Source: Candidatus Kapaibacterium sp. (GTDB taxonomy: Bacteria > Bacteroidota > Ignavibacteria > Kapaibacteriales > UBA2268). Taken from it: a DNA stretch of 43,842 bases. Below, in pieces: positions 16,161 to 25,295 of this stretch. Each line of letters begins with the position of its first letter. Position 1 is the first letter of the stretch. The notes under the pieces are model-generated. The model had not been told where the DNA came from, searched no databases, and saw only the letters and a list, made by a program, of their open reading frames with translations. Location: contig JAPLFL010000124.1 in NCBI GenBank assembly GCA_026390695.1, positions 1 to 43,842 on the forward strand. The letters run 5' to 3'. The position numbers were made by a program, and so were the translations under genes.

Positions 16161-16199
16161 ATGACTACACCAGCAGCAAAGAATCTCAGAACTTATTAA
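16161..16199 (+). CDS. Possible 12-residue micro-ORF (MTTPAAKNLRTY)
   Basis: An ATG with an upstream AAGGAAATT at good spacing opens 12 codons before a TAA. It could be a leader peptide for the synthase gene or the surviving start of a lost gene. Only the ribosome-binding site and codons support it. Confidence 0.2.
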   Translation: MTTPAAKNLRTY

Positions 16200-16387
16200 A
16201 CCTGCTAATTTCATTACTCAACTAAACAAATTCGTTCTATGAAAAAGAAAATTAATAATTTATCAATAAAACCTTGAATTGTGAAGCAATTTAATCACAA
16301 TATTATCGTCTTATCGTATCGTAATTCAATATTTGGATAAAATGAAAAGAGTAAAAAATGATTATTCACTTATGCAAATAAAATCTT

Positions 16388-17653
16388 ATGAACTCGCTTG
16401 ACCTTGACCTCAGCTTTATTTTCGTTGTAGCCGTAATCCTTATATGGTTTATGATTGGCTACCAGTTTGTACTAACTGTTTTCGGTTATGTGAATTATCT
16501 CAAATCAATCAAAGAGAAAAAGAAGTTTGATGAAACCGAATTCGATTATCCGACTTGCTCAATTCTCATTCCTGCTCATAACGAAGAAATGGTTATTAGC
16601 GATACAATTAAATCTATGCTTGAACTTAATTATCCGGCAGATAAACTCGAAATTATTGTAATCAATGATGGTTCGAGCGATGGCACTGAAGATATTGTAA
16701 AAAGCTTTGCCGCTCAGGATAAACGAGTAGTTTTATTTAATGTTCCCAAAGGCGAGGGTGGCAAAGGCAAATCACGGGCTTTAAATCTCGGAATAAAGAT
16801 TGTTAAATCCGATGTTGTCGCAATTTATGATGCCGACAACACTCCCGATAAGGACGCACTTCGCTATCTTGTGGCTGCATTGATATCGGATGAAAAACTC
16901 GGTGCTGTGTTAGGTAAATTCAGGACAATAAATAAAAAAAGAAATTTGCTTACACGCTTTATCAATATTGAAACTCTCAGCTTCCAGTCGATGTTACAAG
17001 CCGGACGCTGGCAAATGAATAAAATTGCGACTTTGCCGGGCACTAATTTTGTGATGTGGACAAAACTAATTAATGATCTTAACGGCTGGGATGAAGAAGC
17101 ACTGACTGAAGATTCTGAGTTAAGCATCCGAATTTATGAAGAAGGGAAGCTAATTAAATTTATTCCTTATTCCATGACCTACGAACAAGAACCTGAGAAA
17201 TGGGGTATCTTTTTAAGGCAACGTACTCGGTGGGTAAGAGGCAACTTTTACGTTATATCGAAATTTTTCCGTGAAATTCCTAACTTCAAACACAAACGAT
17301 TGGCTTTTGATCTTCTTTATACACTTGCGCTTTATTACATTTTCTTTGTAGCGATCATTATTTCTGATTTACTCTTCTTTTTGGGTGCATTCAATTTAAT
17401 CTCAATGAGTTTGCCCGGGCCTTACACAGTTGTTTGGATTGTTGCAATCATTCTATTTGTCTTTGAAATTATGTTAGCCATCTCTTATGACGACGAAGAG
17501 AGTTTCGGAAATATATTTCTTGCCTTCATAATGTACTTTACTTATTGCCAGCTCTGGATTTATTTGGTTCTACGTGCGGGATATATAGATTTTATAAAAA
17601 GAGAAAAAAGAACTTGGGATAAAACTGTCAGATTTCAGCGGAAAAATAAATAA
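16388..17653 (+). CDS. Processive family-2 glycosyltransferase (PgaC/YdaM-like)
   Basis: The 421-residue protein starts with a transmembrane segment (10-37). A GT-A domain follows with IPAHNEE (61-67), VINDGSSDGT (91-100), the DxD motif DAD (148-150), TED (240-242) and QRTRW (278-282). Several C-terminal helices complete it (about 308-410). This is the standard set of residues for synthases of beta-linked polysaccharides, which polymerise a UDP-sugar in the cytoplasm and pass the chain through the membrane. Together with the upstream YdaL/PgaB-like protein it suggests production of a deacetylated exopolysaccharide such as a poly-glucosamine type. The sugar used cannot be read from the sequence. 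Confidence 0.88.
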   Translation: MNSLDLDLSFIFVVAVILIWFMIGYQFVLTVFGYVNYLKSIKEKKKFDETEFDYPTCSILIPAHNEEMVISDTIKSMLELNYPADKLEIIVINDGSSDGTEDIVKSFAAQDKRVVLFNVPKGEGGKGKSRALNLGIKIVKSDVVAIYDADNTPDKDALRYLVAALISDEKLGAVLGKFRTINKKRNLLTRFINIETLSFQSMLQAGRWQMNKIATLPGTNFVMWTKLINDLNGWDEEALTEDSELSIRIYEEGKLIKFIPYSMTYEQEPEKWGIFLRQRTRWVRGNFYVISKFFREIPNFKHKRLAFDLLYTLALYYIFFVAIIISDLLFFLGAFNLISMSLPGPYTVVWIVAIILFVFEIMLAISYDDEESFGNIFLAFIMYFTYCQLWIYLVLRAGYIDFIKREKRTWDKTVRFQRKNK

Positions 17654-17701
17654 AATATTAATTCGTCAATATAACTCGTAGTTTATAAATGAAGATTGAT
17701 T

Positions 17702-18007
17702 ATGCCAAAAATATTTGAATATCTGGGAATTGTGATCTTTTTTAATGCAAAAGAGCATGATCCAATTCATGTCCATGCTAAATATGCAGAGTTTGAAAGC
17801 AGAGCAGAATTTTATCTCGTAAATGGAATAATTGAAGAAATTAAAATCAAAACGGTCAAAGGAATTAAGCCATTGACTGGTCCTAAACTTAAGGATTTTA
17901 AAGAATTTTTAGAAATTTATGCAGATAATATTGTTAAAAAATGGGTCGATTATTTTATTTATCATAAAGATATAGATTTTGAGAGAATTCAAAGGTTAAT
18001 TAAATGA
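17702..18007 (+). CDS. DUF4160 protein
   Basis: The sequence starts MPKIFEYLGIVIFFNAKEHDPIHVHAKY, typical of DUF4160 (the (D/P)PIHVH motif sits near residues 21-26). The rest has a short beta-strand region and a helical tail. The ATG at 17702 is preferred over an upstream TTG because MPKI is the usual family start. It overlaps the DUF2442 gene by 4 bp (ATGA). The two families are frequently adjacent, and the pair is often listed as a possible toxin-antitoxin or small regulatory pair; no function is established. Confidence 0.8.
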   Translation: MPKIFEYLGIVIFFNAKEHDPIHVHAKYAEFESRAEFYLVNGIIEEIKIKTVKGIKPLTGPKLKDFKEFLEIYADNIVKKWVDYFIYHKDIDFERIQRLIK

Positions 18008-18285
18008 GAATAATAGAAGAATATGATTCTACAGAAATTAAAGTAATATCAATTAATTCAGTTGATAATCTCGGAGATTTTGTTTTAAGGATTAATTTTA
18101 ATGATGGAGCATCTCAATTAGTAAATTTTAAATTATTTTTGAAAAATTCTCATCATCCTTCTATCCGTAAATACCTGAATGATACTTTTTTTAAACAATA
18201 TGAAATCGTTTATGGAAATTTAAACTGGAATGATTATGAAATGTGCTTCCCTATTTGGGATTTATATACCGGAAATATATATTAA
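18004..18285 (+). CDS. DUF2442 protein
   Basis: This 93-residue protein has the DUF2442 pattern: a strand-rich start (VLRINFNDGASQLVNF), then a helix with LNDTFFKQYEIVYGNLNWNDYEMCFP and a short end. It starts inside the stop codon of the DUF4160 gene, so translation is likely coupled. It is probably the antitoxin-like or DNA-binding half of a two-gene unit, by analogy with similar pairs. Confidence 0.78.
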   Translation: MRIIEEYDSTEIKVISINSVDNLGDFVLRINFNDGASQLVNFKLFLKNSHHPSIRKYLNDTFFKQYEIVYGNLNWNDYEMCFPIWDLYTGNIY

Positions 18286-18476
18286 ATTATCATCCAAGAT
18301 TATCAGGTAGCTTTAAGAATATAATTATTTAAAATCATCATTGATCCTATCTCCATTTTCCGCCATTAATCATAAATTATTTAACATTTATCATTATTTT
18401 AAACCTTTTTTACAACTTTTTCGTCTATTCAATCAAATGCCGACAATTAACTAACACAATTTCACACGGAGAATAA

Positions 18477-20369
18477 ATGTTTAAACCTTTACTTTTTGCT
18501 CTTTTGATTTCTTCCTTACACTTCTCAGCCTTAGCTAACGATTTTTCAATCAAAAAACTCGACAGCACAGTCAAAAAAACCGACTTCTTCTTCACAACCA
18601 AAGACGGAACAAAGATCGAATGCACCAAATTCGTGCAATTAGACGACACTTACATGCCAGATAACGGATGGCCAGCCATAGTCTATTGCCACGGATACGG
18701 TGACAACAAAGATAGTTCCATAAACACCGCATACTCACAGGCTTTATACGGATATTACACCCTATGCTACTCAATGCGAGGTCAAGGCAAGTCCGGAGGA
18801 GAATCAAACTTGATCAGCACAACTGAAATGAACGATCTCAAAGAAATAATAAACTATGTCAAACACGATAAAAAAGCCGGAATAGACTCAACACACATCG
18901 GAATTACCGGTTCCTCGCAAGGCGGAATGATCCCATACATGGCTGCATGCAATGGCCTCGATGTCCGAATGATAATGTCCGACCTCGCATCCCCGGAATT
19001 CGCCTCCAATTGGATAGAAAACGGTTGCGTAAAGTCAACCCTCTTCTTCTCAGTCGATTATGATTCCACCACAGTCAGATATAACAATGAAGTAAAGAAA
19101 ATCAGAGAATATATCCTTTCATCCGAATTAGATAAATGGGATTCCTTAGCCGCTTTAATGCCAAAAAACCGCGATTTCTCCTCATTACTCAACAAAAACA
19201 AAGTACCAATCCTCTTAAGCAACGCTTGGATGGATGAATTCTTCAATGCTACCGGAAATATAAAAGCTGCTAACCAACTTTCATCGCCATTTAGAATGTA
19301 TTTCGGTGCAATTGACGGTCATGGATCCGATTCCGCACAATCTGAAAATGATTTCCTCTCCGATTATCAAGGTTCATGGATGGATTATTGGTTATATGAC
19401 GACACTGTGCAGGTCTTAAAGCTCCCCAAATTTACTTACGCCTCCAGTTTATATCCATTAAACGGAAATATGTGGTCATTTAAACAAAATAATTCCGATT
19501 CATGGCCTCCTTCAAACGTATCTAACCTAAAATTGTATTTTCATACAAATCATTCACTTGGATTAAAACCTAATCCAGCCGGTGCGGACACTCTTCAATT
19601 TGAAAACATCATCCTTGATTCCACTTACACACTCGAAAACGCTCTGGATGACGAATTCACAGGCTTAGATTTCTGGACATCATTCCGAAAAACAGTAATT
19701 TTCTTCGAAACAGCACCCCTCCAGAATCCATTCCAACTCGTCGGAGCGCCAAAAGTCAATATCAATTATTCAACTGATGCAAATGCAGCGCAATTTAACT
19801 TCCAAATCTGGGAAATAATACCCGGACAAGATGCACATCTCGTCACCAGAATCAATTTCGCAGACCGTCACGCCACACCAAACCAAATTAATCAGGCATC
19901 CGTCGAAGGATTAGCGCATTCCCACATCTTTCAAAAGGGAAATAAAATCAGAATAATGCTGACAAACCTCGATACACAGCCAGCAGATTCATTTCTAACG
20001 ACAAACCCCTACGTTTTGCCGTTAATGTTGCCCGCCAAAAACACTTTGTACATGTCTCCCAAGTATTTATCAAACATTGAATTCCCTGTAAAAGACTTAA
20101 CACCCGATGCGGTCGCTGACGATTTCATAAACATCAATAATAATTCATTAAATATCTTCCCGAACCCTGCAACAAACGAAGTTTCAATTACAAATCACGA
20201 ATCAGGAATTACAAATATAAAAATTTATGATTCTTATGGAGAAAATTTATTGAATATTAACATAAATAATTTCAATAATGAGGAAATTAAAGTGAATATA
20301 AAGTCTTTTCCACCCGGATTATATTTAATTCAAGTTGGAAATAAATTCGGAAAATTGATAAAAATTTAA
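18477..20369 (+). CDS. Secreted S15/X-Pro dipeptidyl-peptidase-like alpha/beta hydrolase with T9SS sorting domain
   Basis: The 630-residue protein has a signal peptide (1-20), an alpha/beta hydrolase core with HGYG (72-75) and the nucleophile elbow GSSQGG with Ser147, and a likely His in GAIDGHGSD near 282. A beta-rich C-terminal part (about 330-545) resembles the jelly-roll end of CocE/NonD and X-Pro peptidases. From about 556 a type A T9SS signal starts LNIFPNPATNEVSITNH and ends FGKLIKI. It is therefore exported by T9SS and probably cleaves esters or peptides outside the cell. CACGGAGAATAA precedes the ATG. The front half uses many C-ending codons, unlike the neighbours. Confidence 0.8.
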   Translation: MFKPLLFALLISSLHFSALANDFSIKKLDSTVKKTDFFFTTKDGTKIECTKFVQLDDTYMPDNGWPAIVYCHGYGDNKDSSINTAYSQALYGYYTLCYSMRGQGKSGGESNLISTTEMNDLKEIINYVKHDKKAGIDSTHIGITGSSQGGMIPYMAACNGLDVRMIMSDLASPEFASNWIENGCVKSTLFFSVDYDSTTVRYNNEVKKIREYILSSELDKWDSLAALMPKNRDFSSLLNKNKVPILLSNAWMDEFFNATGNIKAANQLSSPFRMYFGAIDGHGSDSAQSENDFLSDYQGSWMDYWLYDDTVQVLKLPKFTYASSLYPLNGNMWSFKQNNSDSWPPSNVSNLKLYFHTNHSLGLKPNPAGADTLQFENIILDSTYTLENALDDEFTGLDFWTSFRKTVIFFETAPLQNPFQLVGAPKVNINYSTDANAAQFNFQIWEIIPGQDAHLVTRINFADRHATPNQINQASVEGLAHSHIFQKGNKIRIMLTNLDTQPADSFLTTNPYVLPLMLPAKNTLYMSPKYLSNIEFPVKDLTPDAVADDFININNNSLNIFPNPATNEVSITNHESGITNIKIYDSYGENLLNININNFNNEEIKVNIKSFPPGLYLIQVGNKFGKLIKI

Positions 20370-20435
20370 AATTGAATCGGATAAATAGGAATGGGAAGGA
20401 TTATAAATAAATTTACAGTAAGAAATACCCTTGAT

Positions 20436-20546
20436 CCCACTTTAAAAAAGTGGGAAAATCTAAGAGCTAATCTCATAAATCTTGCTTCTGTCATTTTTGC
20501 GAATGCAGAAATCACCTAAAGAGGTTCTGCAAGGAGATTCCCACTT
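20436..20546 (+). terminator. Hairpin after the hydrolase gene (possible terminator) within a larger inverted repeat
   Basis: CCCACTT (20436-20442) pairs with AAGTGGG (20448-20454) over a 5-nt loop. AAGTGGGAA...TCT (20448-20461) is complementary to AGATTCCCACTT (20535-20546), so alternative folds are possible. The loop region of the larger fold contains the degenerate palindrome. There is no T tract, so termination is uncertain. Confidence 0.4.
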
Positions 20547-20693
20547 ACATTTGAATGACATTTAACATTATTAATATATATTTTATTTCAATTTATCAAT
20601 TATTGATTATTATCAAAATAAAATAAACGTTCTTTGAAAAGAAAATCTTCCATTTCCAATAAAAATAATAAGCAATCTATGATATTTTAAAGA

Positions 20694-20903
20694 TCATCTG
20701 ACAGAGGAAAAATGTCATCTGACAGAGGAAAAATGTCATCTGACTGAGGAAAAATGTCATCTGACAGAGGAAAAATGTCATCTGACAGAAGAAAAATGTC
20801 ATCTGACAGAAGAAAAATGTCATCTGACTGAGGAAAAATGTCATCTGACAGAAGAAAAATGTCATCTGACAGAGGAAAAATGTCATCTGACAGAGGAAAA
20901 ATG
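20694..20903. repeat. 21-bp tandem repeat, ten copies
   Basis: Ten head-to-tail units of the form TCATCTGAC(A/T)GA(G/A)GAAAAATG occupy exactly 210 bp. Variants (CAGAGG, CTGAGG, CAGAAG) are mixed, showing old divergence or copy exchange. All frames are open through it, on both strands, which is a result of the period. Confidence 0.9.
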
Positions 20904-21004
20904 TCTTTAAACTTCATTATTTATATTTATTTGCTGTTTAATGAGATAATAACTTCGTATGATCGCAATTTAACTATGTTAATTATTATTTTTATTATGA
21001 TTAT

Positions 21005-21415
21005 GTCATTCCTGCGTGTGCTGGAATCCCCTACATTTCATCTTATAAGGATTTATATTTGCACAGATATGAAAAAATTATTCTTAGTGTCATTACTGCG
21101 AATGCAGGAATCCCCTACAATTCATCTTATAAGGATTTATATTTGCACAGATATGAAAAAATTATTCTTAGTGTCATTCCTGCGAATGCAGGAATCCCCT
21201 ACAATTCATCCTATAAGGATTTATATTTGCACAGATATGACAAAATTATTCTTAGTGTCATTCCTGCGAATGCAGGAATCCCCTACAATTCATCTTATAA
21301 GGATTTATATTTGCACAGATATGACAATATTATTCTTAGTGTCATTCCTGCGTGTGCTGGAATCCACTACAATTCATCTTATAAGGATTTATATTTGCAC
21401 AGATATGAAAAAATC
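21005..21415. repeat. 84-bp tandem repeat, five copies, each with a REP-like palindrome
   Basis: Units start with GTCATTCCTGCG at 21005, 21089, 21173, 21257 and 21341, the last incomplete. Each starts with the palindrome ATTCCTGC-n4-GCAGGAAT (GTGT-type with CTGGAAT in copies 1 and 5), then a fixed tail containing AAGGATTTATATTTGCACAG. The array ends 45 bp before the barrel gene start and may sit in its leader. Confidence 0.9.
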
Positions 21416-21460
21416 AAACATAAATCACTCTTTTATTCACTTTATTAGTTATTAAATTCT

Positions 21461-22702
21461 ATGAGTATTAAAAATATTTTCTATTATTTATTCTTTCTCG
21501 TAATTGTTTCGAAGTCTTTTGGACAATTATCGGGCTATACATCGCTTGGTCACGGATACTATTCCAATCCTCTTTATTCGTATTTGATGCAATCATCGCG
21601 TGCGAGTCAAGGATATATTGAATTGAACTATGGTTTGCCATTAAAATCCGATTTATTTGCAGTTAAATATGTCGGATCGCTCTCCATATTCAATCAAATT
21701 CAAGAACGGAACTATTATGATCATCGGATTTCGGCCGGATATACCTTTGTATTTGATAGATTAAGTCCGATAAGGCTTTGTGCGTTGCGAGATTCGTCTG
21801 AAAATGAGGAAAATGATTCTTTAGAAGCGGAAGCGAAGGATGATTCGACAGAAGTTTTTGATGATTCAACGTCAAAGTATCTTAGTTTCCGTTTAAAAGG
21901 AGGTTCACGAATAGATCATTCGGTTTTTCGTGAGTTTGACAACTGGCATTCGGGTTTTGCGGCATCATATCGCTTAATGATTTTCGATAGTTTGTATTTA
22001 AGATTGGATAATGATCTGGCAATTCGCAAATATTACATTCTTCCGACGCTTTCAAACCTAACAAATTTGTTTAGTTTGAGCTTTGGGAGCAAAACATCTC
22101 CGATTGTGAACTATGGATTATCTTTATCGTTTGGTGTAAAGCATTTTGTGAATGAATATAAGGATACATTGTACGATAGATTTCTTGATTCCAACTTTAT
22201 AAGCTATCAGCCGGACGAACTTTTGCAGTTTACACCTTCATTTTATTATTCACGGAAGTTTGGACAGGTGGAAGTATCGGGTGAAATCCATTACAATAAG
22301 AATTTTCAGAAGAATGCGAGGTTTATTGTGCCCGATGACACGACTGATTACCGATATGTGAACGAAGATATTTACAATGAATCGTATAGTTACGAAGGAT
22401 TGGGCGGTAGATTGAAATATAAACATCTTTTACCGCTGAACATACAGCTTGGATTAGGCTTGGATGTGCAGCAAAAGCATTTGGGATACGCTGGATATAG
22501 TTTGATTGGAGATACGGTTGCTGCACGGCGTTTTGATTTGCGTACGAATGTGGATTTCAGCTTATCGCGTTACTTTGAAGTTTATAAGAATTTGAGCGCT
22601 GAGCTGATATTATTAGCAGGATACGACCGGAATCAATCAAATGACGAATTTAACAATTATTATTTATATTATTGGTTGATAGGATTGGGAGTTGGGTTTT
22701 AA
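21461..22702 (+). CDS. Outer-membrane beta-barrel protein, family unknown
   Basis: The 413-residue protein has a signal peptide (MSIKNIFYYLFFLVIVSKSFG, cut before Q22). Most of the rest shows alternating aromatic/polar strands typical of an outer-membrane barrel (for example RISAGYTFVFDRL, YGLSLSFGVKHFV), ending in GLGVGF with a C-terminal aromatic. An acidic insert at about 107-137 (SSENEENDSLEAEAKDDSTE) is probably a surface loop. No specific family was recognised. A 400-bp part (22316-22715) covering the last 130 or so residues is duplicated in inverted orientation at 33297-33696. Confidence 0.65.
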   Translation: MSIKNIFYYLFFLVIVSKSFGQLSGYTSLGHGYYSNPLYSYLMQSSRASQGYIELNYGLPLKSDLFAVKYVGSLSIFNQIQERNYYDHRISAGYTFVFDRLSPIRLCALRDSSENEENDSLEAEAKDDSTEVFDDSTSKYLSFRLKGGSRIDHSVFREFDNWHSGFAASYRLMIFDSLYLRLDNDLAIRKYYILPTLSNLTNLFSLSFGSKTSPIVNYGLSLSFGVKHFVNEYKDTLYDRFLDSNFISYQPDELLQFTPSFYYSRKFGQVEVSGEIHYNKNFQKNARFIVPDDTTDYRYVNEDIYNESYSYEGLGGRLKYKHLLPLNIQLGLGLDVQQKHLGYAGYSLIGDTVAARRFDLRTNVDFSLSRYFEVYKNLSAELILLAGYDRNQSNDEFNNYYLYYWLIGLGVGF

Positions 22703-22767
22703 GATTAGTGCTTGTATCCTGTAAGAAGTTACAATCACTGATAGAATAGATCATTAATCATAAACCA

Positions 22768-24960
22768 TTACTTTAAGCATTTTACAGATACTTTTATTCT
22801 ACGAAGCAAATCAGATGGACGCTTGGAAATGTCAATTCCTTTTCCTTCCACCTTCCATTCAATTTGAGTCGATCCTTCTTTAATTGAATTTTGAACTTGT
22901 TCTTTCAAGTATTTAGCAGTATTATACGCCCTTAAAACTGAGAGCAGATTATTTGTCATTTTGGGATACGAGCTAAAGAAGTTCTCAATATTATCATTCA
23001 TTATTTCAATTTCCTTATCTTCGGGTATATGCTCGACCAACTGCGCATTTTCCGAAATCAATCGGGGATCAGCAAAACCTTCAACGTAAACTTCAATCAA
23101 ATTACACGAACATTCATCCTCGTTAATATTTGATTTTATGGAGTTAACAATTTCTTTCAACACTTTTTCGACCGTTTCGCTGGTAGTTTCGTATTTAAAA
23201 TCTTCGATATTAATATATTTTACATTAGGATTATCATAGAATATACCATCGAATTTCTCAACTAATTTATGATAATTGGAAGAAGTCGTCGGAAAATAAT
23301 ATCCAGTGATAAAAAACGGGATTTCATATTGATCCAGATCAAAGCTTTGAGTCACACAGCAACATTCAAGAGGAATATCAATATTTGCATTAATTTTCTG
23401 CTTCTTTGTTTTATTGCACACCGGACGAATGATAAGCGTTGAACTGGTATCACCGTTGCATTTATAATAAACCTTGATTTTATAAAGAGATGAGTAGTCA
23501 AGAGTCTTTTTGATTTTTCCTGCTTTATCAACATTTCCGCTTGCTAAAAGTTTTTCATCATCGAATATTTCATATTTCATTCCCTTTTTCTTTTTGCTGT
23601 AACAATTCATCTGAACTTCTATCTCGACTGGTTTGCAACAACAAGGATGTCCCAGCGCAAATGTATCGAGATTAATTATTTTTGTTTGTGGGGTTAATCT
23701 TGTGCAATCCGGACAATTGTATAAATTATCTATTTCGCATGGAAGATAGAACTGCCTCGTAATTTTTTCCTCAGTGCAAGGATGTATAAATTCAACAACA
23801 TACCGGCAATTATACGGAACAGGAAGTTTATAGGAAAATTTCCCGTTATTCGGAACAAACATTTCCTTTTCGAGTTTTAGAGTTTCATTTTCAAATCTGT
23901 AGAATTTGAGTCTGCCCTTATAATCATTAACTGTCGGGCATTCAACATCAATAAATCCTTCGACAATATTTGAAACGCAAGAATCCAAACAACTTGTGCA
24001 TTTTTCACTGCAAAATCCATATAAATCAAAATTACCGAAAGCATCGCCCCATGCAGGATCGGAAATTCTATTCGAAGATAAAAATATCAGTGTTTCTTTT
24101 GTGATCGAATCAATTTTAACTGCCGGACCAAGATCATCCCAATTTGTATTGTACGGAGCAGGTAAGACCTTAGGATTTTGCCAGTTTCCCTTTGCACCGG
24201 CAACAGGTTCGGCTCGCACGATATTGAAGTTGAGTTTTGCATTTGTTTTATAAATCTCCGCCTTACGTTTTGATAATAGTTCACTTGCTGAGAAATAATA
24301 TTCAGTATTATCTATCGGAAAACCCTTTGAAGCATAATAAAGGCTGCCATCAGGAGCTATATAGGGAGTAATTTCATTTTCACTTGTATTAATGCCGTTC
24401 AAGCCGGAGCTGAGAACTCGCGGTGCAGTCCAAGAGCCATCAGGATTTCGGGTGGAGACATATAAATCGGTATTATCATGATTGCCCGCCCTGTCGGAAG
24501 CAAAAACAATGATCTGTCCGTCTGCAGAAATATTAGGTTGTATATCGTTATAATCCGAATTGAGACCTGTTTGAGCAACTGATTTATCAAGATTATTATC
24601 AGAAACTTCATTAGAGAAAAATTTGAAAAAGCTCGGAGTTGTACCGGAAAATATTTTATTAGGCGAATTTATGGATTTAAGTTTAATCAATTTAATAGGA
24701 TTTAATTTGCTTTTATCCGGGGAAGGGCAATAAATATCCTTCAGAGCAATGCAGTAAATTTCATAGTTCTTGGATTTTTCAGCGCTTAAATCCCGATGAA
24801 AATAAAGAGTATCCTGAAAAATAACTGGTTGAAATTCATCGGACGAACTATTGATCAAACTCCCTAAATTTTTAAAAATCCGGTTAATAGGAACCTGAGC
24901 AATGGAAAAAGCGCATGCCAGAAAGAAAAGTTCTATATAAATTATTAGTCTTAAAATCAT
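22768..24960 (-). CDS. PD40 / OmpA-like domain surface protein
   Basis: The start at 24960 (MILRLIIYIELFFLACAFSIAQ, a signal peptide) is preferred over a frame extension to 25083. PD40 beta-propeller-type repeats appear at about residues 105-220: NISADGQIIVFASDRAGN, ITPYIAPDGSLYYASKG and a third with LIFLSSNR. Cys-rich stretches follow (EKCTSCLDSC, CPDC, HPCCCK). The C-terminal about 150 residues resemble an OmpA-like peptidoglycan-binding domain (EVYVEGFADP, LLSVLRAYNTAKYLKEQ, GKGIDISKRP, RRIKVSVK), with a long insertion. Such proteins in Bacteroidota occur near T9SS and outer-membrane systems; this one stands alone and its role is unknown. Confidence 0.65.
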   Translation of the reverse strand: MILRLIIYIELFFLACAFSIAQVPINRIFKNLGSLINSSSDEFQPVIFQDTLYFHRDLSAEKSKNYEIYCIALKDIYCPSPDKSKLNPIKLIKLKSINSPNKIFSGTTPSFFKFFSNEVSDNNLDKSVAQTGLNSDYNDIQPNISADGQIIVFASDRAGNHDNTDLYVSTRNPDGSWTAPRVLSSGLNGINTSENEITPYIAPDGSLYYASKGFPIDNTEYYFSASELLSKRKAEIYKTNAKLNFNIVRAEPVAGAKGNWQNPKVLPAPYNTNWDDLGPAVKIDSITKETLIFLSSNRISDPAWGDAFGNFDLYGFCSEKCTSCLDSCVSNIVEGFIDVECPTVNDYKGRLKFYRFENETLKLEKEMFVPNNGKFSYKLPVPYNCRYVVEFIHPCTEEKITRQFYLPCEIDNLYNCPDCTRLTPQTKIINLDTFALGHPCCCKPVEIEVQMNCYSKKKKGMKYEIFDDEKLLASGNVDKAGKIKKTLDYSSLYKIKVYYKCNGDTSSTLIIRPVCNKTKKQKINANIDIPLECCCVTQSFDLDQYEIPFFITGYYFPTTSSNYHKLVEKFDGIFYDNPNVKYINIEDFKYETTSETVEKVLKEIVNSIKSNINEDECSCNLIEVYVEGFADPRLISENAQLVEHIPEDKEIEIMNDNIENFFSSYPKMTNNLLSVLRAYNTAKYLKEQVQNSIKEGSTQIEWKVEGKGIDISKRPSDLLRRIKVSVKCLK

Positions 24961-25295
24961 ATTGCCAAACAAACAAATCAAATAGCTCAGTATCGGCAGT
25001 AAATTGGAAATCTTAAATAGTGAATTTAATATTATTGGAAATTCGTTCAAGCAGAAATTAACTTCGTTAACTAATGCGCACAAATGACAATTTTGGCAAA
25101 TATTCTACTTTCAAGACAGCCTTATTGTCATGTCAATTATACATGAAAAGATGAGTACTCCTATTCTACCGCAATAGTAGTATAGATGTCCTCGTTTGTA
25201 ACCGTCATAGTATGGTTGGCATGACATTATCTTTGAAAAAATAATGTGCCCAGGCAGAAACATAGGCACAAGAATTCTTTATCAACTTTACAAAC
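24961..25295. other. Intergenic region between the PD40 protein and oxidase operons
   Basis: No gene or array is seen. It contains the upstream region of the PD40 gene and the end of the oxidase operon. GTCATG/CATGAC words occur, but no clear terminator. Confidence 0.5.

Larger units (their letters stand above)
15479..16387. other. 0.9-kb intergenic region with hairpin and minisatellite
   Basis: Between the deacetylase and synthase genes lie a GTTCTTTGAAA word (15656-15666), a long hairpin (15685-15780), a 42-bp tandem repeat (15845-16054) and a 12-codon open frame (16161-16199). A small ACTCC-ATC-GGAGT hairpin is also present near 15627. The gap argues that the two polysaccharide genes have separate promoters, or that repeats have expanded between them. 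Confidence 0.6.
20370..21460. other. 1.1-kb intergenic repeat region
   Basis: It holds a hairpin after the hydrolase gene, a degenerate palindrome (20493-20512), a GTTCTTTGAAA word (20629-20639), a 21-bp tandem repeat and an 84-bp tandem repeat. Open frames crossing the arrays are repeat translations and are not taken as genes. Confidence 0.7.

Noticed and set aside
20677-20917. Overlapping minus-strand open frames with seven-residue repeats (MTFFLCQ, DDIFPLS)
   Set aside because: They are translations of the 21-bp minisatellite in two frames, without a start site context.
20838-21455. Plus-strand open frames of 205 and 129 residues
   Set aside because: Both are translations of the 84-bp array; the same palindrome recurs elsewhere as non-coding DNA.
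24961-25083. Longer start for the PD40 protein at 25083
   Set aside because: The ATG at 24960 gives a proper signal peptide; the extra 41 residues would put it inside the protein.
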